25,223 bases of DNA from JACVRW01 sp036407035 (lineage in GTDB: Bacteria > Actinomycetota > Thermoleophilia > Solirubrobacterales > Thermoleophilaceae), in NCBI GenBank assembly GCA_036407035.1, contig DASXAA010000042.1, positions 1 through 25,223 on the forward strand, written 5' to 3'. Positions 1 through 6,152 of the stretch are shown here, in pieces. The number at the start of each line of letters is the position of its first letter. Position 1 is the stretch's first letter. The notes under the pieces are model-generated. The model saw nothing but the letters and a program-made list of their open reading frames with translations. It did no database searches and was not told where the DNA came from. Position numbers and translations under genes: made by a program.

Positions 1-639
1 CTGATCGTGATCCTGCCGCCGCCGGTCGGCGTGCGCGCGGACGCCGTCGTCGAGACCGGGACGTTCGGCACGAAGAACATCTTCCCCTCAAACCCCGACC
101 TGCCGCTGCGCAGCTTCACCCTCAGCTTCAACGACGGGCGCGAGGGCCTCATCTCGCTGACCAGGGACCTGTGCGACCCGAAGACCGACACCACGATCCA
201 CGTCGCCCTCACCGCCCACTCCGGCAAGCGCGCGGAGTTCAGCTCGCGGCTCGCCACGCCGGGCTGCGACCCACGCGCCCGCGTGTCGATCCGCAGGCGC
301 GGCCGCAAGGCGACGCTGGTCGCGCGGCTGACCGCAGCCCGCGAGGGCCCGGCGGTCACCGCCGCCTCTCTGGCGCTCCCGAAGGGGCTGCGCCGCGGCC
401 GCTCGCGGCCGCGCGTGCGGGCCGATGGCAAGGCGGTCGCAGCTCGCGCGCGCAAGCGGTCGGCGAGGATCGGCTTCGAGGGCGACGGCGTCCGCGCGGC
501 GCGGATCGTGTGGAAGGGCCTCGTGGCCGGCAAGAAGCTGCGCCGCGCGGTCCGGGTGCGCGTGACGTTGAAGGACGCCCGCGGCCGAAAGACCGTGCTG
601 AAGCCGCGGGTGAGGTTGCGCGGGCACAAGCGGGGCTGA
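1..639 (+). CDS. Secreted/surface protein, C-terminal fragment (5' end outside window)
   Basis: The frame is open from base 1 to the TGA at 637-639, so this is the C-terminal ~212 residues of a longer protein. An internal GTG at 7 is unlikely to be the true start, because the text before it reads as ordinary coding sequence. The visible part holds a beta-rich segment (SFTLSFNDGREGLISLTRDLC) with two cysteines about 32 residues apart (LTRDLC and ATPGC). A long Arg/Lys/Ala/Val-rich region of alternating basic and hydrophobic residues follows and ends in RGHKRG. I associate this layout with large secreted proteins of Thermoleophilia. No enzyme motif is visible and the function is unknown. The gene converges on the HNH gene, with 35 bp between the stops. 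Confidence 0.6.
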   Translation: MIVILPPPVGVRADAVVETGTFGTKNIFPSNPDLPLRSFTLSFNDGREGLISLTRDLCDPKTDTTIHVALTAHSGKRAEFSSRLATPGCDPRARVSIRRRGRKATLVARLTAAREGPAVTAASLALPKGLRRGRSRPRVRADGKAVAARARKRSARIGFEGDGVRAARIVWKGLVAGKKLRRAVRVRVTLKDARGRKTVLKPRVRLRGHKRG

Positions 640-674
640 GCGCCGCGAACGTGTGTCGGCGGGAGTGTTCATTC

Positions 675-1265
675 CTAGGCCGCGGCGAGCGACGGCGGCT
701 CATCCGGAGGAACCGCGGCCAGCCGACGAGCTCGGCGATTGCGGCCGGAGAAGTTCGGGGTCTGGGAATGGCAGTTGGGACAGAGGAGCCTGAGGTTCTC
801 GAGCGTGTTGTCCGTTCCGTCTCCATTGACATGGTGGAGCGCCATCGAAAGCGGCTCGCCGCGCCATTTCGTGATGCCGCAGGCTTCGCATCGATTCGTC
901 TTGAGCCCTGCCGCGAGGAGCCGCAGCTTCAGGTGATTGCGACTCGTCCGTCGACCTCGGACCAGGTACCTCTCGATCGGCGCGGCCGCTGGACGCGTGG
1001 CGATGGCGCCGCGCCCCACCGCGTCGTGCCAGGTCTTCGAGCAGAAACCGAAGTGGGCCTGGCACGCGCGCGCCGAGCGACCATCGTCGTAGTAGCGCTG
1101 GACGGCCTCCCAGTCGTACCGTCGCGCGCATTTGCTCCGGACCGGTACCCCCAGCGCCCGGGCGTGGTAGCTGACGGTCCCCGGCGTCAACCCGAGCTGG
1201 CGAGCTGTCGCAGCCTGGGTGGCGCCAGTGGCCAGAAGTCTCGCGACGGCCTCGCGTGTCGTCAT
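675..1265 (-). CDS. Stand-alone HNH endonuclease with N-terminal helix-turn-helix
   Basis: The protein is about 196 aa from ATG at 1265; an in-frame ATG at 1274 and TTG at 1307 are alternatives, and none has a clear ribosome site. Residues ~8-40 form a helix-turn-helix (ATQAATARQLGLTPGTVSYH). A second HTH-like segment follows (~50-86, DWEAVQRYYDDGRSARACQAHFG). The C-terminal half is a zinc-type HNH nuclease: CEACG at ~126-130, the catalytic LHHVNGDGTDN core at ~143-153, and CPNCH at ~162-166. The two CxxC pairs would hold a structural zinc, while HH, N and H make the metal-finger active site. No methylase, terminase or intein partner is adjacent. It lies close to tRNA-Gln, and its base composition looks less GC-extreme than its neighbours, so it may be a laterally moving nuclease. 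The family assignment is firm; the biological role is not known. Confidence 0.85.
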   Translation of the reverse strand: MTTREAVARLLATGATQAATARQLGLTPGTVSYHARALGVPVRSKCARRYDWEAVQRYYDDGRSARACQAHFGFCSKTWHDAVGRGAIATRPAAAPIERYLVRGRRTSRNHLKLRLLAAGLKTNRCEACGITKWRGEPLSMALHHVNGDGTDNTLENLRLLCPNCHSQTPNFSGRNRRARRLAAVPPDEPPSLAAA

Positions 1266-1377
1266 CGAACACATGTTCCCATGTGGCCCGGACGGACGGC
1301 CCCACAACGCGCGGCTAAACTGCGGGTTTGCCGAGAGTTGTGTTGCTTGGTTGTACCTAATTCAGGTCATCGACTCT

Positions 1378-1448
1378 TGGGGAATGGTGTAATGGCAGCA
1401 CGACTGGTTCTGGCCCAGTTAGTCCAGGTTCGAGTCCTGGTTCCCCAG
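1378..1448 (+). tRNA. tRNA-Gln (anticodon CUG)
   Basis: A full cloverleaf can be drawn. The acceptor stem pairs TGGGGAA (1378-1384) with TTCCCCA (1441-1447), with discriminator G at 1448. The D arm contains AATGGCAGC. The anticodon stem pairs ACTGG with CCAGT around loop TTCTGGC, giving anticodon CTG, which reads CAG (Gln). The T stem pairs CCAGG with CCTGG around TTCGAGT. Length is 71 nt. The 3' CCA is not encoded (bases after the discriminator are CCT), so it must be added post-transcriptionally. Confidence 0.95.
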
Positions 1449-1490
1449 CCTCACTGAAGCGCTCGCGCGCAGGCGAGGACACGCCCGACG

Positions 1491-2720
1491 CTAGACCGAC
1501 GCCAGGTCCGTGCTCTCGTCGGCCAGCGCGTTCGGATCGGGCGACGCGTGCTCCTTGATGAAGCGCCGCGCGTGCTCCAGGTCGTCCGAGCGGCCGACCG
1601 TCAGCGCCGCCGTCACGGTGCCGTCGTCGACGTAGAACGCGGTGAAGTCGCCGTCGTCGAGCGAGCCGCGGATCACGGGCTCGCCCGAGCCGGGGCCCAC
1701 GTACTCCATCCACGACCAGTCGGCGAGGTCCGAGAAGAAGTACGGCACCACGTCGTGCTCCACGCCGCGGCCGAGCATGTTGAGGGCGGCCGTCTTGCCC
1801 TGGTTGAAGGCCACGTCCCAGTGCTCGATCCGCATCGGGCGGCCGTGGATCGGGCTGTCGTACTCGCAGATGTCGCCGGCGGCGAACACGCCGGGCGCGG
1901 ACGTCTCGAGGCCGGCGGAGCAGCGCACGCCTCCGGCCTCGCCGAGCTCGAGGTCCGCGGCCTTCGCGAGCGTCACGTCCGGCACGACGCCGGCGCCGAT
2001 CACCACCATGTCGCACGCCAGCTCGATGCCGCCGGACGTGACGACCTTGTTGACGCGGCCGCCTGAGCCCTCGAAGCGGTCGAGCTCCTCGCCGCCGTGG
2101 ACGGCGATCCCGTGCTCCTCCAGCACGCCCTGGAAGAAGGCGCCGACCTTCTGGCCGAATTGCCGCTGGAGGGCGATCTCCTCCATCATCACGATCTCGC
2201 ACTTGACCCCGAGCGACCACGTCAGCGAGGCGGCCACCTCGGTGCCGATGTAGCTGCCGCCGATGAGCACGACCCGCTCGGCCTGCTCGGCGTCGGCCCT
2301 GATGCCGTCGGAGTTGCCGAAGGCGCGCAGGTAGTGGATGCCGTCGAGGTCGCAGCCGTCCACGCGCAGGCGCCGGACGTTCGAGCCGGTCGCGAGCAGC
2401 GCCTTCCCGTACTCGATCTCCTCCTTCGTCGAGAGCGTCGCCACGCGCTCGCCGGTGTCGAGCTTCGTGACGCTCGTGCGCGTCATCAGCTCGATCCCCT
2501 GCTCGTCCCACCACTCGTCCGGGCGGAAGAGCGCGTCCTCGCGGCTCTCCTTGCGCTGCAGGTAGCCCTTCGACAGCGGCGGGCGGTTGTAGGGCGGATC
2601 GGTCTCGCGCCCGACGAGGAGGACCGATCCGTCGGCGCCCTCCTCGCGCAGCCAGCGCGCGCAGTTCGCCGAGGCCAGCCCGCCGCCGATCAGGAGGTAG
2701 TCGACGGAGCGCCGGGCCAC
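1491..2720 (-). CDS. FAD-dependent NAD(P)H oxidoreductase, ferredoxin/rubredoxin-reductase type
   Basis: The 409-aa protein starts at GTG 2720, 7 bp after the upstream trkA stop; the G-rich run GGGGGGA inside the end of that gene could serve as ribosome site. The N-terminal FAD dinucleotide fold is LIGGGLASANCARWL (~10-24). DPPYNRPPLSK (~41-51) is typical of ferredoxin reductases of the oxygenase-coupled/AIF-like class. A second Rossmann motif for NAD(P)H is VVLIGGSYIGTEVA (~150-163), and GVFAAGDI is the second FAD contact. The C-terminus (PYFFSDLADWSWMEYVG) matches the reductase C-terminal domain. These enzymes pass electrons from NAD(P)H to a ferredoxin, rubredoxin or quinone. No ferredoxin or oxygenase partner is encoded nearby, so the acceptor is unknown. 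Its tight linkage to two NAD-binding RCK proteins suggests co-transcription. Confidence 0.88.
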   Translation of the reverse strand: MARRSVDYLLIGGGLASANCARWLREEGADGSVLLVGRETDPPYNRPPLSKGYLQRKESREDALFRPDEWWDEQGIELMTRTSVTKLDTGERVATLSTKEEIEYGKALLATGSNVRRLRVDGCDLDGIHYLRAFGNSDGIRADAEQAERVVLIGGSYIGTEVAASLTWSLGVKCEIVMMEEIALQRQFGQKVGAFFQGVLEEHGIAVHGGEELDRFEGSGGRVNKVVTSGGIELACDMVVIGAGVVPDVTLAKAADLELGEAGGVRCSAGLETSAPGVFAAGDICEYDSPIHGRPMRIEHWDVAFNQGKTAALNMLGRGVEHDVVPYFFSDLADWSWMEYVGPGSGEPVIRGSLDDGDFTAFYVDDGTVTAALTVGRSDDLEHARRFIKEHASPDPNALADESTDLASV

Positions 2721-2727
2721 CGGTCCG

Positions 2728-3402
2728 CTATCCCCCCACGCCCGCGCGGTTGGTGAAGAGCGAGGTGACGTTCGACTCGAGCGCGACGTCGAGCACGATC
2801 AGCACCTCGTCGCCGCCCTCGACGACGGAGTCGCCGGCGGGCACGAAGCCGCCGCCGTTGCGAAGGATCGAGATCACGAGCGACCCGTCCGGGAGGCCGA
2901 GGTCCTTCACACGCTGTCCGGCGGCGCCGGAGTTCTCGGCCACCTCCAGCTCGATGATCTCGAGCCGCTCCTCCGGCAGGTCGAGCAGGTGGACGAGGCC
3001 GTACTTCGGAACCTCGTGCTCGATCAGCCGCAGGATCAGGTCGGTGGCGGAGATCGCGGGCTTGACCCCGAGCAGCTCGAAGTGCTGCAGGTTGCGCGGG
3101 TTGTTGCAGCGGGCGACGACGCGCGGCACGCCGTACTTCTCGCGCGCGACCTGGGAGATCAGGATGTTGTCCTCGTCGTCGCCGGTCACCGCGATCACGA
3201 GGTCGGCGCGCTCGATCCCGGCGCGCTCGAGCACCCACAGCTCGGAGCCGTCGCCGTAGTGGACGCTGTGCTCGAGCTCCTCCTCGACGACCGCGTAGCG
3301 CGCCTGGTCGGACTCGATCACGGTGACCTCGTGGCGCTTCTGGATCAGCTCACGGGCGAGGTTCCATCCGACCTTGCCCGCCCCGACGATCAGGACATAC
3401 AC
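2728..3402 (-). CDS. TrkA-family (RCK) potassium-transport regulatory protein, full RCK_N + RCK_C
   Basis: The 224-aa protein starts at GTG 3402, only 2 nt after the preceding TAA. The N-terminal Rossmann fold has VGAGKVGWNLAREL (~6-19) and an acidic ribose-binding residue at the end of strand 2 (VIESDQARY), which indicates NAD(H) rather than NADP. The strand-4 region VIAVTGDDEDNILISQVAR is typical of TrkA_N. Residues ~125-220 form an RCK_C domain, with GLPDGSLVISILR and GDEVLIVL. Such proteins form cytosolic gating rings on TrkH/KtrB-type K+ transporters and respond to nucleotides. No TrkH/KtrB gene is in the window. It resembles the second gene of the mycobacterial ceoBC pair in arrangement (recalled, not searched). 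Confidence 0.85.
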   Translation of the reverse strand: MYVLIVGAGKVGWNLARELIQKRHEVTVIESDQARYAVVEEELEHSVHYGDGSELWVLERAGIERADLVIAVTGDDEDNILISQVAREKYGVPRVVARCNNPRNLQHFELLGVKPAISATDLILRLIEHEVPKYGLVHLLDLPEERLEIIELEVAENSGAAGQRVKDLGLPDGSLVISILRNGGGFVPAGDSVVEGGDEVLIVLDVALESNVTSLFTNRAGVGG

Positions 3403-3404
3403 AG

Positions 3405-3851
3405 TTAGCCCGAGACCCCCTCGAAGCGGATCTGGCCGCGCACCGCCGCCTCCAGCAGCTCGATCGCGGTCTGCGTCGGGCAGACGGTCTGGAGGCCCTG
3501 CTCCGCGTACCAGCGGGCCCGGTGCGGGTCCAGGACGCGGACAACCACGCGCTCCACGTTGAAGCGCCGCTTCGCGATCTGGGCGATGACGAGGTTGGTG
3601 TTGTCGCCGTCCGTGGACGCGACGAAGGCGTCCGCCTGCTCGATCCCGGCCTCCAAAAGGGCGTCGATCTCGAGCGCCGTGCCGACCGTGAACCGTCCGC
3701 CGCGGTCCTCCCAGCTCTCCCCCTGGCCCTGGTTGAGCGTGGCGATGGCCTCGGCGTCCTCGTCGAGCACGGACACCTCATGGCCCTCCTCGAGCATGGA
3801 CTTCGCGATGGCGGAACCCACGCGCCCGCACCCGATGATCAAGACGAACAT
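3405..3851 (-). CDS. TrkA_N (RCK_N) domain protein, short form lacking RCK_C
   Basis: The protein has 148 aa from ATG at 3851. The Rossmann motif IIGCGRVGSAIAKSMLEEGHEVSV is intact and is followed by an acidic strand-2 end (LDEDAEA). The central AFVASTDGDNTNLVIAQIAKRRF is characteristic of TrkA_N. The protein ends soon after the RCK_N fold (ELLEAAVRGQIRFEGVSG), so it lacks the usual RCK_C domain and probably pairs with the full-length neighbour encoded 2 bp downstream. No Shine-Dalgarno sequence is visible. The box TAGAGT ends 9 nt before the ATG, so a leaderless transcript is possible. It is the first gene of the minus-strand unit that continues into the FAD reductase. Confidence 0.85.
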   Translation of the reverse strand: MFVLIIGCGRVGSAIAKSMLEEGHEVSVLDEDAEAIATLNQGQGESWEDRGGRFTVGTALEIDALLEAGIEQADAFVASTDGDNTNLVIAQIAKRRFNVERVVVRVLDPHRARWYAEQGLQTVCPTQTAIELLEAAVRGQIRFEGVSG

Positions 3852-3876
3852 ACGGCGCCCACTCTACAAAGGGTTG

Positions 3877-3904
3877 CGTCAAAAGAGCCTAAGAGACAGG
3901 CTCT
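3877..3904 (-). terminator. Hairpin terminator after the APC-UspA operon
   Basis: Read on the minus strand, AGAGCCT (3904-3898) and AGGCTCT (3890-3884) form a perfect 7-bp stem around a 7-nt loop, followed by TTTTGACG. The stem begins inside the stop codon of the permease gene. The T-tract is short (four T, one of them in the stem), so it is a weak to moderate intrinsic terminator. Its position separates the permease unit from the trkA unit downstream. Confidence 0.55.
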
Positions 3905-5909
3905 AAGGCCGCACGCCCTCGCGGGTGCCCTCCTCGCCGGCCGGCGGCACCGTGAGGATCACCTTGCAGGGCGCCTTCTCGACGACGTAGCGGGTCGTCT
4001 CGCCGACGAACCGGTCGCGTGTCCGGCCCCGCCCCCCCAGCAGGGCGCCGCCGCCGATGCGGGTCGGCTCCTCCGCGGCCAGGATGATCGCCTCCACTCC
4101 GCGCCGGCGGGCCTCCGACACGATCGCCTGCCCCACAGAGCGCCCGCGCACCATCGCGGTGGCCACCTCCACGCCCTCGTACTCCTCCCCCACCTCTTTC
4201 GCCCGCGCCAGCACGCGCTTGGCGTCCGCGACCCGCTCCTCCGGCACGCGCGCGTCGATCGGCAGCGACATCGGGATCTCGAACACGTACAGCGCCTCCA
4301 GCACCGCGCCGCCCTCGGTCTCGTCGGCCGTTTCGGCGGCGAGCCTGCCCGCAGTGCCGATGATGTCGTCGTCCAGCTCCTCGCCGAACACCGGCACGAG
4401 GATGCTGCCGTACTCCATGTCGGGCGTGTCGCGGAGCGCCTCGGCGGGGATCGTGAAGCGGTCCGTGAGCGTCTTGCCCTGCCCGCGCCGGTACACGACG
4501 TACAGCACCACCCCGAAGGCCATCCACGCCCCGCCGATGATCCGGCCGCCGCCGTGGAACAGCACGACGCTCACCCACGCCGCCATCGCGGCCAGCGCCC
4601 CGATCACCGCCGGGATCGGCACGGTCGCCCGCCCCACCCGCACGCCGAACGGGACCCGGAACGCGGTCGGGCGGTCGGGCTCGCGGAAGCGGAGCACGAT
4701 CACCGACAGGTGGGCGATCGAGAAGGCCAGCATCGCGCCGAAGGCGAAGATCCCGGCCAGGAAGTCGAGGTCCTGCGAGAGCGCGAGACAGAAGGCGAGC
4801 ACCGCCGCGATCGTGATCGCCACGTAGGGGGTGCCGCGGCGCTCGTGCAGCCGGCCGACCGCGCTCGGGATCTGCCGGTTCGTGGTCAGCGAATAGGCGA
4901 GCCGCGCCAGCCCCAGCATCTGCCCGGTCATCGCGACCAGCAGCATGGCCGCCGCCATCGCGCCCACCAGGTAGCGGAACGCGTCCTTCAGCCAGGCGGG
5001 GTCGAACGAGGACGCGATCCCCAGCACGGGCGCCTCGATGTACTGGTCGCCGAGGGCGGTCGAGCCGTGCTCGACCGGTACCGCCATCAGCGCGGCGGTC
5101 GAGACCGCGACGAACAACAGCAGCGCCGCGACCGAGCTCACCGCCGCGAACCGCCGCAGCCCGCGGCGCCCCACCCGCACCTCCCCGGCCAGCCCGGACG
5201 CCGCCTCGATCCCGATCATCGCGAAGGTCGCGACCACCGCCGCGAAGATCGCGTCCTCCCAGGTCGGCGTCGTGCCGACGTGGATGGTGTCGAGGATCGC
5301 CCCGGCGTCGAACGACTGTGCGAACGCGATCACCGCGATCGCGGCGAGCAGCACGATGTTCCACAGCGACAGCCGCAGCACCAGGCCGAGGCGGTCTGCG
5401 GACAGGCCGCGCACGTTCGCCATCGCCACCAGCAGCAGCACCCCGCCGACCACCAGCACCTCGGCCACGCCGCCGTCGGTGATGTCCCAGAACGCGGTGA
5501 CGTACTCCGAGATCGCAACCGCGCCGATCGAGATCGCGATCAGGTAGTCGAGCAGGATCGCCCAGCCGGCGACGAAGCTCCAGAACTCGTCAAAGGCGTA
5601 GCGGGCCAGCGTGGACGCGCCGCCGCGCTCGGCGTGCAGCGACGTGCCCTCCACGTACGTGGCCATCGTGATCACGAGGAACAGGCCGGAGGCGAGAAAC
5701 ACGAACGGCGTCAGGCCGAGCGCCTTGCCGGCCACGACGCCCAGCGAGACGTACAGCGCCGCGACGGCCGCGCTCAGCATGATCGCGAACAGCGCCGGCT
5801 CGCCGAGGCTGCGGGTGATCACGGCACCGGCCATCTCCGAGCCGCGCCTCCACTGGTAGCGCGCCCGGCCCGCGACCGGCGCGCGAGGCTCGCCGTCGGG
5901 CGAGCTCAT
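3903..5909 (-). CDS. APC-superfamily permease with C-terminal UspA domain (copy 1)
   Basis: The 668-aa protein starts at ATG 5909, which overlaps the previous stop in an ATGA; an in-frame ATG at 5948 would lie inside the upstream gene. Residues ~25-470 have about twelve hydrophobic segments of the amino acid-polyamine-cation fold, beginning MAGAVITRSLGEPALF. TM6-like FAMIGIEAASGLAGEVR carries the family G-I-E signature. Residues ~500-668 form a cytosolic universal-stress-protein domain (YGSILVPVFGEE ... VGETTRYVVEKAPCKVILT), which in this family can bind ATP or cyclic nucleotides. The substrate is unknown. Amino acids are the default, but a UspA-like tail on an APC fold is also reported for the K+ importer KimA, and RCK genes lie just downstream. 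It is a paralogue of the permease at 6153-8036. Confidence 0.85.
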   Translation of the reverse strand: MSSPDGEPRAPVAGRARYQWRRGSEMAGAVITRSLGEPALFAIMLSAAVAALYVSLGVVAGKALGLTPFVFLASGLFLVITMATYVEGTSLHAERGGASTLARYAFDEFWSFVAGWAILLDYLIAISIGAVAISEYVTAFWDITDGGVAEVLVVGGVLLLVAMANVRGLSADRLGLVLRLSLWNIVLLAAIAVIAFAQSFDAGAILDTIHVGTTPTWEDAIFAAVVATFAMIGIEAASGLAGEVRVGRRGLRRFAAVSSVAALLLFVAVSTAALMAVPVEHGSTALGDQYIEAPVLGIASSFDPAWLKDAFRYLVGAMAAAMLLVAMTGQMLGLARLAYSLTTNRQIPSAVGRLHERRGTPYVAITIAAVLAFCLALSQDLDFLAGIFAFGAMLAFSIAHLSVIVLRFREPDRPTAFRVPFGVRVGRATVPIPAVIGALAAMAAWVSVVLFHGGGRIIGGAWMAFGVVLYVVYRRGQGKTLTDRFTIPAEALRDTPDMEYGSILVPVFGEELDDDIIGTAGRLAAETADETEGGAVLEALYVFEIPMSLPIDARVPEERVADAKRVLARAKEVGEEYEGVEVATAMVRGRSVGQAIVSEARRRGVEAIILAAEEPTRIGGGALLGGRGRTRDRFVGETTRYVVEKAPCKVILTVPPAGEEGTREGVRP

Positions 5910-6115
5910 CGCCCGCCGCCGTTCGCTCGCGCCGCGCGCGACAGCCACAGCCGCGCGCCGCCGATGAACGCGAGCATCGCGCCGATCAGCACGCCGCGAG
6001 CGAGCGGCCCCCCGCCCCCGGCGATCGCGATGACGACCACGGCCAGCCCGAGCACGAGCAGCAGCGCGCTCAGAACGCGAGTCGACGCCAGGTAGGCGCG
6101 TTGCACGGTGCCCAT
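5906..6115 (-). CDS. Small two-TM membrane protein between the permeases
   Basis: This 69-aa protein starts at ATG 6115, 37 bp after the stop of the upstream permease, and its TGA overlaps the next start as ATGA. Two hydrophobic segments are visible: VLSALLLVLGLAVVVIAIAG (~14-33) and ARGVLIGAMLAFIGGARLWL (~39-58). They are joined by a Gly-rich turn and flanked by basic residues (SRAARANGGGR at the end), so both termini are probably cytosolic. I do not recognise a family. Its position between two APC-UspA permeases and its translational coupling to the second suggest an accessory or folding subunit, but that is inference. Confidence 0.7.
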   Translation of the reverse strand: MGTVQRAYLASTRVLSALLLVLGLAVVVIAIAGGGGPLARGVLIGAMLAFIGGARLWLSRAARANGGGR

Positions 6116-6152
6116 CGTAATCCCGCTCAGCCCGGACCCGGTCGATGCCGGC

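Noticed and set aside
640..674. Small inverted repeat CGCCG/CGGCG (641-661) as terminator
   Set aside because: Five-bp arms, 11-nt loop and no T-tract; too weak in such GC-rich DNA.
1321..1377. Promoter of tRNA-Gln
   Set aside because: The stretch is relatively AT-rich and contains TAATTC, but no -35 at acceptable spacing could be found.
3522..6095. 857-aa plus-strand open frame
   Set aside because: Composition is His/Arg/Asp/Gln shadow sequence opposite the permease and trkA-like genes; it has no domain motif.
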